Assembly (NCBI RefSeq): GCF_030411955.1
Contig: NZ_JASNRA010000014.1
Span: forward strand, 60,731-124,730
DNA length: 64,000 bases
Source: Massilia sp. YIM B02443
Lineage (GTDB): Bacteria > Pseudomonadota > Gammaproteobacteria > Burkholderiales > Burkholderiaceae_D
Reading direction: 5' to 3'
This document shows positions 8,939-18,619 of the stretch, in pieces. The notes below the pieces were generated by a model, which was not told where the DNA came from, searched no databases, and saw only the letters and a program-made list of their open reading frames with translations. How positions within the stretch are numbered: the stretch's first letter is position 1; the number at the start of each line of letters is the position of its first letter. A program made the translations under genes and the position numbers.

Positions 8939-10132
8939 TTACAGCATGCCCGCGATCAGCTTGCCCAGCACCGCGATGCCTTCGCGGATGCGTTCCGGCG
9001 GCACCGTCACGAACGACAGGCGCAGGGTGTTGGTGGCCGGATCGTTGGCGTAGAACGGCGCGCCCGGCACAAAGGCCACGCGCGCGGCCAGCGACTGCTC
9101 GAGCAGCTTCATGGCGTCGACCTGCGGCGGCAGGGTGACCCAGATGAACATGCCGCCTTCGGGCTGGGTCCAGCTGACGCCGGCCGGGAAGTGTTCCTTG
9201 ATCGCGTCCAGCATCACCTGGCACTGCTCGCTGTACAGCTTGCGGATGGTCGGGATGTGCTGGTCCAGGAAGCCGTCCTTGACCACTTCGTGCACCACCA
9301 TCTGGGTGATCTGGGCGGTGTGCAGGTCGGCCGCCTGCTTGGCCAGCTCGAGGCGGCGCACCAGCGGCAGCGGGGCGCACACGTAACCCAGGCGGATGCC
9401 CGGGGTCAGCACCTTGGAGAACGAGCCCATGTAGATCACGCCGTCCGGGTTCATGGCCACCATCTTCGGCATCGGCTCGCCCTTGTACGACAGCGCGCCG
9501 TACGGATCGTCCTCGATCAGCGGCACGCCGAGGCGGGCGCAGGTTTCCACCAGTTCGCGGCGGCGCTCGAGCGACAGGGTGCGGCCGGTCGGGTTCTGGA
9601 AGTTCGGCAGCGAGTACAGCAGGCGCGCGCCCTGGGCCACGCCTTCCAGCGACGACGGCACCAGGCCGTGTTCGTCGGTGTCGACCGACTTGAATTCCGG
9701 ACGGTACACCGAGAACGCCTGCAGCGCGCCCAGGTAGCTCGGGGTTTCGACCAGCACGCGGCTGCCTTCGTCGATCAGGACCTTGCCCAGCAGGTCCAGC
9801 GCCTGCTGCGAACCGGACGTCATGAGGATCTGTTCCGGCAGGATGGTCGAGCCTTCCGTGGACAGGGAATTCGCAATCCATTCACGCAGCGGGGCGTAGC
9901 CGTCGGTCGGGCCGTATTGCAGCGCGACCTTGCCGGTTTCGCTCAGCACTTTTTCGTAAGCGGCCTTCATGCGCTCGACCGGGAAGGTGGCCGGCGACGG
10001 CAGGCCGCCCGCGAACGAGATGATCTCGGGACGCTGGGTGATCTTCAGGATCTCGCGGATGAACGAGCTTTGCAGCTGCGCGGCGCGTTCCGAGAACTGC
10101 CACTGGATGGGATTGGGATTTTCGATTTTCAT
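8939..10132 (-). CDS. PLP-dependent class I/II aminotransferase (2-aminoadipate/aromatic type)
   Basis: 397 residues, fold type I aminotransferase of the LysN/ARO8-like group. Signature features are ISFAGGLPSPATFP near the N-terminus, LIEDDPYGALSY for the cofactor Asp and Tyr, and the Schiff-base lysine in MGSFSKVLTPGIRLGYV. Such enzymes transaminate 2-aminoadipate, aromatic or branched amino acids; substrate cannot be chosen from sequence. I chose the ATG at 10132 because the protein then begins MKIENPNPIQWQFS as in relatives. RidA lies 142 bp upstream on the same strand, which fits because RidA clears reactive enamines made by PLP enzymes. Confidence 0.88.
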   Translation of the reverse strand: MKIENPNPIQWQFSERAAQLQSSFIREILKITQRPEIISFAGGLPSPATFPVERMKAAYEKVLSETGKVALQYGPTDGYAPLREWIANSLSTEGSTILPEQILMTSGSQQALDLLGKVLIDEGSRVLVETPSYLGALQAFSVYRPEFKSVDTDEHGLVPSSLEGVAQGARLLYSLPNFQNPTGRTLSLERRRELVETCARLGVPLIEDDPYGALSYKGEPMPKMVAMNPDGVIYMGSFSKVLTPGIRLGYVCAPLPLVRRLELAKQAADLHTAQITQMVVHEVVKDGFLDQHIPTIRKLYSEQCQVMLDAIKEHFPAGVSWTQPEGGMFIWVTLPPQVDAMKLLEQSLAARVAFVPGAPFYANDPATNTLRLSFVTVPPERIREGIAVLGKLIAGML

Positions 10133-10274
10133 ACTTGTCTCACAGGAAGGGGCACGGTCGTGCCGGGCCATTATAAAACACGCGGGTAAGCGGTTTTTTA
10201 TCGGCGAACGGCGCCGGGTCGGCGCCACCCACAGGCACGACATTAATGGAATTGCTGGCAAATTAATGCCGGTT

Positions 10275-10736
10275 TTATGCCACTTCCACGACCATTTCGA
10301 TCTCGACGCAGGTGCCGCGCGGCAGCGAGGCGACGCCGAAGGCCGAGCGCGCATGCTTGCCGGCGTCGCCGAACACTTCGCCGATCAGTTCCGAGCAGCC
10401 GTTGGTGACCAGGTGCTGTTCGTTGTAGTCCGGGGTCGAGGCGACCAGGCTCATCACCTTGACGATGCGCTTGACGCGGTTCAGGTCGCCGCCCACGGCT
10501 TCCTGCAGGGTACCGATCAGGTCGATTGCGACCGAGCGCGCGGCGGCCTGGCCTTCGGCGGTGGTCTTGTCGCGGCCGAGGATGCCGACGTCCGGATTGC
10601 CGTCCGCCTTCTTGGCGATGTGGCCCGAGATGAACACGAGGTTGCCGGTCTGTACGTACATGACGTAGGCGGCGGCCGGGGTTGCCGGCGCCTGCAGGGT
10701 GATGTTCAGTTCTTTGAGTTTGTCGTAGACGGACAT
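10275..10736 (-). CDS. RidA family (YjgF/YER057c/UK114) protein
   Basis: 153 residues, slightly longer than classical RidA (about 128), as in the YoaB/CD0125-like RidA subgroup. It begins MSVYDKLKELNITLQAP, shows YVQTGNLVFISGHIA, and ends with LPRGTCVEIEMVVEVA, where the Arg and Glu line the active site. RidA hydrolyses 2-aminoacrylate and related imines released by PLP enzymes, protecting the cell from cofactor damage. Start ATG at 10736; it precedes the aminotransferase on the same strand. Confidence 0.88.
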   Translation of the reverse strand: MSVYDKLKELNITLQAPATPAAAYVMYVQTGNLVFISGHIAKKADGNPDVGILGRDKTTAEGQAAARSVAIDLIGTLQEAVGGDLNRVKRIVKVMSLVASTPDYNEQHLVTNGCSELIGEVFGDAGKHARSAFGVASLPRGTCVEIEMVVEVA

Positions 10737-10866
10737 GGGATTCCTAGTTGCGTGGATGAAGTGCGTGAATGAAGGCGCCATTGTACGTCGCCCGCCTCGC
10801 CGCTGCCCATCGTTTGCCGCTGTGCGCCGCTGTGCACATGGCGCCCACGTCTGCCACGAGCGCCGG

Positions 10867-11346
10867 CTAGCCCGTGCAGCCGCCCGGCATCGCGCTGCGC
10901 ATCGCCTCCTCGATCTGCTGCGGCGTCATGTCGCGCTGGTGGGTGGCGATCGACCACCTGTGGCCGAACGGATCGATCACCTGGCCGTAGCGGTCGCCCC
11001 AGAATGCATCTTCCAGCGGCATCTCGACGGTGGCGCCGGCATCGACCGCCCGCTGCCACACGGCGTCGGCGTCTTCCACGTACAGGTGGATCGTCACCGG
11101 CGTGCCCTGCAGCGCGCGCGGGCTGCGGCTGCCGTACTCGGGAAAGGCGTCGGCCAGCATGAGCATCGAGTCGCCGATGCGCAGCTCGGCGTGCATGATC
11201 TTGCCGCCGGGGCCGTCCATGCGCCCGACTTCCTGGGCGCCGAAGGCGCGCCCGTAGAACGCCAGCGCCTCGGCCGCGTTGTCGCACACCAGGTGCGGGG
11301 TAATGCTGTGGAATCCTTCGGGAATTCGGCTGGCTGACTGGTTCAT
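10867..11346 (-). CDS. VOC-superfamily (PhnB-like glyoxalase/bleomycin resistance) protein
   Basis: 159 residues with one full VOC double repeat. ITPHLVCDNAAEALAFYGRAFGA opens the first half, and VTIHLYVEDADAVWQRAVDAGATV with WGDRYGQVIDPFGHRWSIATH closes the second. The PhnB-type fold binds a metal or a small ligand, but no substrate can be assigned. Start ATG at 11346 with AGGAGAT seven bases upstream. Function unknown beyond the fold. Confidence 0.85.
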   Translation of the reverse strand: MNQSASRIPEGFHSITPHLVCDNAAEALAFYGRAFGAQEVGRMDGPGGKIMHAELRIGDSMLMLADAFPEYGSRSPRALQGTPVTIHLYVEDADAVWQRAVDAGATVEMPLEDAFWGDRYGQVIDPFGHRWSIATHQRDMTPQQIEEAMRSAMPGGCTG

Positions 11347-11508
11347 CGTGGATCTCCTGGTTGGTGGAAGGGATGCTGCTGCGCTACGACGAACGGGAGC
11401 GGCCGCAATCGACATGCGCCGTGCATAAAAAGCGGTGCGTACCCTGGCGGCGCTGCGATGATGGTCCCGTAAATACTGTGGCGACAGTCGACGCTTGTCA
11501 AAATAGCT

Positions 11509-11536
11509 CTTGAAATGTGTTGGCAACGCCCCATAT
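11509..11536 (+). promoter_or_regulatory. Sigma-32 (RpoH)-type heat-shock promoter of htpG
   Basis: CTTGAAA at 11509-11515 and CCCCATAT at 11529-11536, separated by 13 bases, match the heat-shock sigma factor consensus (CTTGAAA, N11-16, CCCCATNT) at every fixed position. It lies about 40 bp before the htpG start. Confidence 0.88.
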
Positions 11537-11578
11537 CCCACCGAGTCTGTTCAACCCTTTATTTCCACGAGGAACAAG

Positions 11579-13498
11579 ATGGCGCACGCCGAAAAAGAAA
11601 CCCTTGGCTTCCAGGCTGAAGTAAAACAGCTGCTGCAACTGATGATCCACTCCTTGTATTCGAACAAGGAAATCTTCCTGCGCGAACTGGTCTCGAACGC
11701 CTCCGACGCGGCCGACAAGCTGCGCTTCGAAGCGATCAACAACGACGCCCTGTACGGCAACGACCATGAGCTGAAGATCAAGATTGCCTTCGACAAGGAT
11801 GCGAAGACGGTCACCATCTCGGACAACGGCATCGGCATGAGCCGCGACGAAGTGATCGCTCACCTGGGCACCATCGCCAAGTCGGGCACCAAGGAATTCT
11901 TCAGCAAGCTCTCCGGCGACCAGCAGCAGGACGCGGCCCTGATCGGCCAGTTCGGCGTCGGCTTCTATTCCGGCTTCATCGTGGCCGACCGCATCACGGT
12001 CGAAACCCGCCGCGCCGGAGCGCAAGCGTCGGAAGGCGTGCGCTGGGAGTCGACCGGCGAAGGCGACTACAGCGTCGAGCAGATCGAGAAAACCGGCCGC
12101 GGCACCGACGTGATCCTGCACCTGCGCGAAGGCGAGGAAGAGCTGCTGTCGTCGTGGAAGCTGAAATCCATCATCCGCAAGTACTCGGACCACATCTCGC
12201 TGCCGATCGTGATGCAGAAGGAAGAGTGGGACGAAGAGAAGAAGGAAACCGTCCTCAAGGACGAGCTGGAAACCGTGAACCAGGCCAGCGCGCTGTGGGC
12301 ACGCTCCAAGTCGGACATTACCGAAGAACAGTACAACGAGTTCTACAAGCATGTTTCGCACGACTTCCAGGACCCGCTGACCTACACCCACAACCGGGTC
12401 GAAGGCCGCAGCGAATACACCCAGCTGCTGTACGTGCCGAGCCACGCCCCGTTCGACCTGTGGGACCGCAACAAGCGCGGCGGCATCAAGCTGTACGTCA
12501 AGCGCGTGTTCATCATGGACGACGCCGAGCAGCTGATGCCGACGTATCTCCGCTTCATCAAGGGCGTGATCGATTCGGCCGACCTGCCGCTGAACGTCTC
12601 GCGCGAGATCCTGCAGGAGTCACGCGACGTGCGCGTGATTCGCGAGGGCTCGACCAAGCGCGTGCTTGGCATGCTGGAAGAGATGGCGAACAGCGAAGAG
12701 GGCGCGGACAAGGATAAATACGCGACCTTCTGGAAGGAATTCGGCCAGGTGCTGAAAGAAGGCATCGGCGAAGACACCGCCAACAAGGACCGCATCGCCA
12801 AGCTGCTGCGCTTCGCGTCGACCGTGGGCGATTCGGCTGACCAGACCGTGTCGTTCGCCGACTACGTTGGCCGCATGAAGGAAGGCCAGGACAAGATCTA
12901 TTACGTCACCGCCGACAGCTACGCCGCCGCCAGGAACAGCCCGCACCTGGAAATCTTCCGCAAGAAGGGCGTCGAAGTGATCCTGATGACCGACCGCGTC
13001 GACGAATGGATGCTGTCGTTCCTGTCCGACTTCGACGGCAAGGAACTGGTGTCGGTCGCCAAGGGCGGCCTGGACCTGGGCGCGCTGGAAGACGAAGCCG
13101 AGAAGAAGGAACACCAGGAAGTGGAAGCCGGCTACAAGGAGCTGGTCGACAGCATGAAGGGTGCGCTGGGCGACAAGGCCAAGGACGTGCGCGTGACCTT
13201 CCGCCTGACCGATTCGCCGGCCTGCCTGGTGGCCGATGAAAACGAATTGTCGGGCAATCTGCTGCGCATGCTGAAGGCGGCCGGCCAGGAAGCGCCGGAA
13301 TCGAAACCGATCCTCGAGATCAACCCGAACCACCCGCTGGTGACGCGCCTGAAGTACGAAGACGCGAGCGGCGCGCGCTTTGCCGACTGGGCCCACATCC
13401 TGTTCGACCAGGCCGCGCTGGCCGAAGGCGGCAGCCTGTCGGATCCGGCGTCGTTCGTGAAGCGCCTGAACGAGATGCTGCTGGCGGGCGCCAAGTAA
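11579..13498 (+). CDS. htpG: Molecular chaperone HtpG (Hsp90)
   Basis: 639 residues, close to the usual bacterial Hsp90 length. The N-terminal GHKL ATPase domain has [16 protein letters not shown], the Asn of [18 protein letters not shown] and [12 protein letters not shown]. The middle domain has KLYVKRVFI and the [11 protein letters not shown] region with the catalytic Arg; the C-terminal dimerisation domain ends without an MEEVD tail, as expected in bacteria. Start ATG at 11579 with GAGGAAC upstream. The heat-shock type promoter and the terminator at 13521 make it a single-gene unit. Confidence 0.97.
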   Translation: MAHAEKETLGFQAEVKQLLQLMIHSLYSNKEIFLRELVSNASDAADKLRFEAINNDALYGNDHELKIKIAFDKDAKTVTISDNGIGMSRDEVIAHLGTIAKSGTKEFFSKLSGDQQQDAALIGQFGVGFYSGFIVADRITVETRRAGAQASEGVRWESTGEGDYSVEQIEKTGRGTDVILHLREGEEELLSSWKLKSIIRKYSDHISLPIVMQKEEWDEEKKETVLKDELETVNQASALWARSKSDITEEQYNEFYKHVSHDFQDPLTYTHNRVEGRSEYTQLLYVPSHAPFDLWDRNKRGGIKLYVKRVFIMDDAEQLMPTYLRFIKGVIDSADLPLNVSREILQESRDVRVIREGSTKRVLGMLEEMANSEEGADKDKYATFWKEFGQVLKEGIGEDTANKDRIAKLLRFASTVGDSADQTVSFADYVGRMKEGQDKIYYVTADSYAAARNSPHLEIFRKKGVEVILMTDRVDEWMLSFLSDFDGKELVSVAKGGLDLGALEDEAEKKEHQEVEAGYKELVDSMKGALGDKAKDVRVTFRLTDSPACLVADENELSGNLLRMLKAAGQEAPESKPILEINPNHPLVTRLKYEDASGARFADWAHILFDQAALAEGGSLSDPASFVKRLNEMLLAGAK

Positions 13499-13520
13499 GC
13501 CTCGACGCCGCATGACAACA

Positions 13521-13549
13521 AGCCGGGACAGCGATGTCCCGGCTTTTTT
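13521..13549 (+). terminator. Rho-independent terminator of htpG
   Basis: A perfect 10-bp stem (AGCCGGGACA/TGTCCCGGCT) with GCGA loop and six T residues, 22 bases past the htpG stop. It sits between convergent genes, just before the receptor gene end. Confidence 0.92.
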
Positions 13550-13562
13550 ATCGCCGCAGGTT

Positions 13563-15734
13563 TCAGAACACCGCGTGCAGGGTCGCCGTCACGTTGCGCG
13601 GGTCGCCATACCAGTTGCTGCCGCTGGTGTTGCCAAGCGTGCGGTAGTAGCGCTTGTCGAACACGTTGTTCAGGTTGACGGCCAGGTCGAGGTTGCGGTT
13701 GAAGCGGTAGCCGACCCGTCCCGACCAGACGGCGTAGCCGGCCTGCGACACGCGCAGGGCGCCGCTGGTCTTGTAGAACTCGTTCTGCGCGTTGACGCCG
13801 GCGCCCGCGCTCCACGGCGAGCCGGCCGGCTGCCAGTTGGTCCAGATGCGCGCCAGGTGGCGCGGCGTGAAGGTCGACAGCGGCTGGTTCTCGTTGGCGC
13901 TGGGCGCGCCGGTGGCGGTGCGGTCGCGCAGGTAGCGGGTCTGGTTCCAGGTGTAGCCGGCGCTGACCTGCCAGCCTGGCGCCAGCAGGCCGCTCAGTTC
14001 CGCGTCCAGGCCCTGGCTGCGCACCTTGCCTTCGGCGATGAAGCAGGCGCCGCCGGTGGGCGAGGCCGGGCACGGCGTCGGCGTCGAGGGATCGGTCTGC
14101 GAGCGGTTTTCCTCGATCACGCGAAACAGCGCCAGCGCCGCGTTCAGGCGCCCGCCGGCCAGCGCGCCTTTCAGCCCGGCCTCGACGTTGTTGCCGGTGG
14201 CCGGCGCCAGGCGCTCGCCGCCGGCGGTGAACTGCGACGCCTGCGAGCGGAAGATCTCGGCGTAGCTCAGATAAGTGGTCCAGTCGGGGGCGACGTCCCA
14301 CTGCAGCGCGCCATACGGCGTGAACTCGCCGCTTTGCTTGTAGGGGCGGGTGTTCCAGGCATCGGTGACCAGGTTGCGCACCGAGCTTTTCCAGTCGCTG
14401 ACACGGCCGCCGGCGATCAGCTTGACCGTGTCGGTCAGGCTCAGGCGCAGCGAGCCGTACACCCCAGATTGCTCCAGCGCGGTCAGGGTGTGCGCACCGG
14501 CGCGGCCCGGGCGGGTCGGCAGCACCGCGTAGTCGTGCGGGTTGAAGGTGGTGGGGTTGATGACCGGGTTGTCGACCGCGTACAGCTGGCTGGTGTTGTC
14601 GAAGTCGCGCTGCATCCAGTTGGCGCCCAGCAGCAGGTCGTGACGCCGGCCGAAGGCGTTGAAGCCGCCTTCGAGCGTGAGGTCGGCCGCTTTCTGGTCG
14701 CCCACCAGGTGCTGGCGGAACGCCGACAGGCTCGGCCCCAGGTTGGTGGCCGGATCGACCGGGCCGAAGGCCGAGCCGCTGGTGTCGTGATTGTCTTCGC
14801 GCATGCTGGAGAAGGCCGCGCGCAGCTTCCAGTCGTTGCCGAAGCGGTGCTGCAGGTCGACGAAGGCGGTGCGCGACTTGACGTCGGTGTTCGACCAGGC
14901 GGCGTTCAGGTAGGTCTCGCGCGGCAGGCCCAGGTCGGCGCCGTTCGAGAAGCGCGGCAGGCCGCCGTAGAACGGCGCCATGTCGTTGTTCTCGTAGTGC
15001 AGGCCGGCGCCGAGCGTGGTCGACGGCGCCAGGTCGGCCTCCACGATCGCATACAGCACCGAGCGCCTGGTCTCGGCCAGGTCGTAGAAGAAGTCGCGGT
15101 CTTCGTGCGCCGCGACCACGCGCGCGCGCACGCTGCCGCTCTCGTTCAGCGGCAGCGAGGCGTCGGCCTGGGCGCGGTAGTTGTCCCAGCGGCCGGCGGC
15201 GGCCAGCGCGTCCATCCGGCGCGTCTTGAGCGGGCGCTTGCGCACCAGGTTGACCGCGCCGCCCGGATTGCCGGCGCCGCTGAACAGGCCCGCCGGGCCG
15301 CGCAGCACCTCGACCCGCTCGAACACCGACAGGTCCGGGCTGATCGCGAAACCGGCGCCGCGCTGGGTGGCGACGCCGTCGTACTGCACCGATTCGATCT
15401 CGAAGCCGCGCGCATAGTAGCGGCGCTCGTAGCTGCTGCCCTGCTCGACGATGATCCCGGTGCTGTTCGCGAGCGCCTCGTCCAGCGTGCGCAGGTTCTG
15501 GTCGTCCAGGCGCTGGCGCGTGACCACCGACACCGATTGCGGCGTCTCGCGCAGCGACGCACTGCCTTTCGCGATGCCGGCGCCGTCCGCGCCGTAGCCG
15601 CCGCCCAGGCGGTCGGCGCTGACCAGCACGGTCGATGCGGATGGCGTCTCCGGCGCATCGGCGGCGTGAACGGTCGTGGAAGAGTAGGCGAGGGCGAGGG
15701 CAAGCACGCGCGGCAGGCGCTTCGGAACAGTCAT
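13563..15734 (-). CDS. TonB-dependent siderophore receptor, outer membrane
   Basis: 723 residues. A signal peptide ends near Ala25 (SSTTVHA-AD). The plug domain has SLRETPQSVSVVTRQRLDDQ and VLRGPAGLFSGAGNPGGAVN, typical of FhuE/FpvA-class siderophore receptors. The 22-strand barrel ends in VTATLHAVF with the terminal Phe needed for outer membrane assembly. It should import a ferric siderophore with TonB energy. A Fur box lies 74 bp upstream of the start. No siderophore biosynthesis or ABC importer is adjacent, so it may scavenge foreign siderophores. Confidence 0.92.
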   Translation of the reverse strand: MTVPKRLPRVLALALAYSSTTVHAADAPETPSASTVLVSADRLGGGYGADGAGIAKGSASLRETPQSVSVVTRQRLDDQNLRTLDEALANSTGIIVEQGSSYERRYYARGFEIESVQYDGVATQRGAGFAISPDLSVFERVEVLRGPAGLFSGAGNPGGAVNLVRKRPLKTRRMDALAAAGRWDNYRAQADASLPLNESGSVRARVVAAHEDRDFFYDLAETRRSVLYAIVEADLAPSTTLGAGLHYENNDMAPFYGGLPRFSNGADLGLPRETYLNAAWSNTDVKSRTAFVDLQHRFGNDWKLRAAFSSMREDNHDTSGSAFGPVDPATNLGPSLSAFRQHLVGDQKAADLTLEGGFNAFGRRHDLLLGANWMQRDFDNTSQLYAVDNPVINPTTFNPHDYAVLPTRPGRAGAHTLTALEQSGVYGSLRLSLTDTVKLIAGGRVSDWKSSVRNLVTDAWNTRPYKQSGEFTPYGALQWDVAPDWTTYLSYAEIFRSQASQFTAGGERLAPATGNNVEAGLKGALAGGRLNAALALFRVIEENRSQTDPSTPTPCPASPTGGACFIAEGKVRSQGLDAELSGLLAPGWQVSAGYTWNQTRYLRDRTATGAPSANENQPLSTFTPRHLARIWTNWQPAGSPWSAGAGVNAQNEFYKTSGALRVSQAGYAVWSGRVGYRFNRNLDLAVNLNNVFDKRYYRTLGNTSGSNWYGDPRNVTATLHAVF

Positions 15735-15807
15735 GCTGGTCTTTCTTTTTTAATAGGTGACAGGTTCACAGGCGATGCGCGTGGATGACGCGCACGCAAT
15801 GAATGCA

Positions 15808-15826
15808 AATGAGAGTGATTCTCATT
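15808..15826. promoter_or_regulatory. Fur box upstream of the TonB receptor
   Basis: AATGAGA-GTGAT-TCTCATT is a 19-bp perfect inverted repeat with 7-bp arms, very close to the Fur operator consensus (GATAATGATAATCATTATC). It supports iron-repressed expression of the receptor on the minus strand. Confidence 0.85.
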
Positions 15827-15901
15827 CTGATGCATAATGGCGTTTTATGCAATATGCAACTATCCAAAGGGTGGCTGGGCCCGTGCGGCCGGAGACCGTG
15901 A

Positions 15902-16300
15902 TTACAGGTGGCGGATCTCGGCCGGCGGTGTGCGCCAGTTGTCGTTGCGGCCGTCGATGTAGCGGACCGGCGCGGCCAGCATGTCGTCGACCGGCATGTC
16001 GTCCAGGCTGGCGATGGTCACCGCCACGAACGGCCCGCTACCCGGCGCGTCGCCGCTGGTGTAGACGTTGATGCCGCAGTGGCCGCAGAAGTGATGGGCG
16101 TCGCGCCGCGTGTGGAAGCGGTATTCGCGCAGCGCGTCGCCGCCCTGCAGCAGGCGGAATGCGGCGGGCGCGACGACGGCGGCCCAGAAGCGCATCTTGG
16201 TGCAGATGCTGCAGTTGCACTTGACCGTGCCGGCGGCCGGATCGATGTCGGCCCGGTAGCGGATCGCGCCGCAGTGGCAGCTGCCGTGGTAGGTCTTCAT
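15902..16300 (-). CDS. GFA-family (glutathione-dependent formaldehyde-activating-like) zinc protein
   Basis: 132 residues, the usual GFA size. Zinc ligands are visible as CHCGAIRY, CNCSICTK and HFCGHCGINVY. The family name comes from Gfa, but most members are of unknown reaction, often a carbon-sulfur lyase or glutathione-linked function. Its ATG overlaps the GNAT stop by four bases, so it is the last gene of a packed operon. Confidence 0.88.
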   Translation of the reverse strand: MKTYHGSCHCGAIRYRADIDPAAGTVKCNCSICTKMRFWAAVVAPAAFRLLQGGDALREYRFHTRRDAHHFCGHCGINVYTSGDAPGSGPFVAVTIASLDDMPVDDMLAAPVRYIDGRNDNWRTPPAEIRHL

Positions 16301-16836
16301 TCGGCCTTGTTCCCGCTGCGCGCCAGCCACGTCGTGCGCTCGATCTCGTACGCCAGCACGTCGCGCTCGTGCCAGGTCTCGTGGCCGCAGGCGCGCATGC
16401 CGAGCCGCTCCATGACGCGCGCCGACTTCAGGTTCTCCGGCGCGCAGATGGCGCGCAGCAGCGGCGCGCCCAGCTCGTCGAAGGCGAATCGCGCCATGCG
16501 CTCGGCCGCTTCGATGGCGTAGCCGCGGCCCCAGCGGTCGGGACGCAGGCGCCAGCCGATTTCGAGCGGGTTGGCCGGGTCGTGGCCCAGGTGCTGGATG
16601 CAGCCGGCGCCGACCAGTTCTCCAGTGTCGACTTCGATCAGGCACCACCAGGCGTGGCCGTGTTCGCGCCAGCGCGCCTGCACCCGCGCGATCGTGGCAT
16701 GCGTTTCCTCGGCCGTCTCGGGCCGGCCCGAGATGTGGCGCATCACCTCGGGATCGCCGTTCAGCACGCGCAAGCCGTCGAAGTGATCCTCGCTCATCGG
16801 CTCGTAGCGCAAGCGCTGGCTGTGCAGGACGGTCAT
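16297..16836 (-). CDS. GNAT-family N-acetyltransferase (RimJ/RimL-like)
   Basis: 179 residues. It begins LHSQRLRYEPMSEDHFDGL, continues with GDPEVMRHISGRPET, and shows the acetyl-CoA region IGWRLRPDRWGRGYAIEA with the Q/RxxGxG/A-like loop and a later NLKSARVMERLGM. These are features of the RimJ/RimL group that acetylates protein N-termini or small molecules. Substrate unknown. Start ATG at 16836, four bases after the upstream hydrolase stop; its own stop overlaps the next start. Confidence 0.87.
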   Translation of the reverse strand: MTVLHSQRLRYEPMSEDHFDGLRVLNGDPEVMRHISGRPETAEETHATIARVQARWREHGHAWWCLIEVDTGELVGAGCIQHLGHDPANPLEIGWRLRPDRWGRGYAIEAAERMARFAFDELGAPLLRAICAPENLKSARVMERLGMRACGHETWHERDVLAYEIERTTWLARSGNKAE

Positions 16837-16840
16837 GGCC

Positions 16841-17386
16841 TCAGCTTGATACTTCGTCGCAGAACTGCTCCAGCAAACGCAAGCCGTCCGGCCATTCGCC
16901 ATGGCCCGACTCGGTGTTCAGGTGGCCGGCGTCGCCGATCTCCACCAGCCGGCTGCCCCAGGCCTCGGCAAAGGCGCGCGTGCGCTGGGTCGTCGCAAAT
17001 GGGTCGTTGGCGCTGCCGACCACCAGGCTGGGGAAGGGCAGCGCGTCCATCGGCACCGGCGCCCAGCTGCCGGGATCGAACGGGAAGGTCGACGCTTCGA
17101 CGTCGCTCGGCGCGGCCAGGAAGGCGCCGGCCACTTTCAATGGCGAACCGCAGCGCGCCCAGTGCGCGACCAGCATGCAGCCCAGGCTGTGCGCCACCAG
17201 GATCGGCGCGCCGCGGCAGCCGGCGATGGCGGCGTCGAGTTCGGACACCCACTCGTCGCGGTGCGGGCTGGTCCAGTCGCGGTGCGCGGTGCGCTGCCAT
17301 TGCGGGTAGCGCTCGTGCCACAGCGATTGCCAGTGGCGCGGCCCGGAATTCCACAGGCCGGGCAAAATCAGGACGTCACATTTCAT
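16841..17386 (-). CDS. RBBP9/YdeN-family serine hydrolase
   Basis: 181 residues, a small alpha/beta hydrolase. It starts MKCDVLILPGLWNSGPRHWQ, typical of the RBBP9/YdeN group, with nucleophile serine in VAHSLGCM, acid in GSANDPF and histidine in GDAGHLN. The natural substrate of this family is mostly unknown. It overlaps the acyltransferase stop by ATGA and so follows it in one transcript. Confidence 0.88.
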   Translation of the reverse strand: MKCDVLILPGLWNSGPRHWQSLWHERYPQWQRTAHRDWTSPHRDEWVSELDAAIAGCRGAPILVAHSLGCMLVAHWARCGSPLKVAGAFLAAPSDVEASTFPFDPGSWAPVPMDALPFPSLVVGSANDPFATTQRTRAFAEAWGSRLVEIGDAGHLNTESGHGEWPDGLRLLEQFCDEVSS

Positions 17387-18552
17387 CGAATCTCTCCTTG
17401 TTGCTGTTCTTTGATCGGGAAGGTCGCCGCGCCGGCCGGCGCCAGCGCGGCGGGCGGCGCGCCGAAGAACCAGTCGTGGATGCGCTCGAACAGGCGGCGC
17501 CAGGCGTCCTTGCGCTGCTCGGTCAGCATGCCGAGCAGCCAGGCCGCCAGGCCGACCGCGGCGCCGAGCGCCAGCAGGTCGAGCGGGTTGGCCGGGTCGT
17601 GCGCGTACAGCACCGGCCAGGCGGCCAGCACCAGCGCGTGCGACAGGTACAGGGTCAGTGTATAGGAAGCGCAGGCGCGCACCGGACGCGCCACGCGCAG
17701 CACGGCGTCCAGGCCGGCGAAGCGCGCGCAGGCGAAGTTCAGGCAGACGATCAGGCCGACCGCGTAGTCGGCCAGGAAGCGGTCGGCGTTGCCCAGGCTG
17801 AAGGCCTGGCCCAGCCAGGACGCGCGGCCGATTTCGCGCAACACGGTCTCGAGGTCGCTCGCTTCATAGGCCGCCAGCAGTAGCCAGCTGGCGACCCAGC
17901 CGGCGCGCGCCCACGGCAGCGGCAGCGTGTGGCGCGCCTGCCAGCGGTACAGCCAGACTCCGGCCAGCCACACCGGCAGCAGCAGCCACAGTTTGATGCC
18001 CATGACCGCCAGCACCAGCGCCAATGCCAGGATCCGGCGCGCGCCGCGCAGGTAGCAGGCCACGCCGAACAGCACGTAGTACCAGACTTCGTAGTTGAGC
18101 GACCACCACGGCACCAGGAGCGGCGGCACCTCGGACAGCTGCCACAGGTCGCCCAGGAACTGCAAGTGGAAGGGAATGTACAGCCACGGTTTATATAGCT
18201 GGTAGGCCTTGCCGATGCGGTGTTCGAGGTGCGGGCCGAGCAGCCAGGCGCAGATAAAACCCAGCACCAGCACCGGCAGCGCCACCGAATAGATGCGGGC
18301 GCAGCGCGCCACGGCATAGTCGCGCAGGCTGGGGCGGCGCGTGTCGCTGGTATAGGCGATGACGAAGCCGGACAGCACGAAGAACGCCATCACCGCTTCG
18401 CGCCCGAGCATGGTCAGCAGGTCGGCGCCTGGGCCCGTCACCAGTTCGCCCTGGCGCACGTGCATCAGGACGACCGCCAGCGCCGCCAGGAAGCGGACCA
18501 GGTCGAGGTAGACCGAGAACGGGCGGTCGAGGGGGGCAGGGACGGCGGACAT
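17383..18552 (-). CDS. Acyltransferase 3 family membrane protein (OafA-like)
   Basis: 389 residues with about ten membrane helices. The opening FSVYLDLVRFLAALAVVLMH contains the conserved Arg and His of acyltransferase 3 proteins, followed by FFVLSGFVIAYTSD. Members transfer acetyl or other acyl groups to exported sugars such as O-antigen or exopolysaccharide. No C-terminal SGNH domain is present, so this is the short form. The gene follows kynA by 67 bp and overlaps the hydrolase gene. Confidence 0.88.
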   Translation of the reverse strand: MSAVPAPLDRPFSVYLDLVRFLAALAVVLMHVRQGELVTGPGADLLTMLGREAVMAFFVLSGFVIAYTSDTRRPSLRDYAVARCARIYSVALPVLVLGFICAWLLGPHLEHRIGKAYQLYKPWLYIPFHLQFLGDLWQLSEVPPLLVPWWSLNYEVWYYVLFGVACYLRGARRILALALVLAVMGIKLWLLLPVWLAGVWLYRWQARHTLPLPWARAGWVASWLLLAAYEASDLETVLREIGRASWLGQAFSLGNADRFLADYAVGLIVCLNFACARFAGLDAVLRVARPVRACASYTLTLYLSHALVLAAWPVLYAHDPANPLDLLALGAAVGLAAWLLGMLTEQRKDAWRRLFERIHDWFFGAPPAALAPAGAATFPIKEQQQGEIR

Positions 18553-18619
18553 GCCAACAATACTACTTCAGTTCCGTGACGGGACTGTTTTTCATGGCCG
18601 CGCCCGTCCGTGGCGCCGC

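Noticed and set aside
8804..10189. Plus-strand open frame opposite the aminotransferase
   Set aside because: It starts at a GTG in the gap, but its product is an antisense shadow with no domain.
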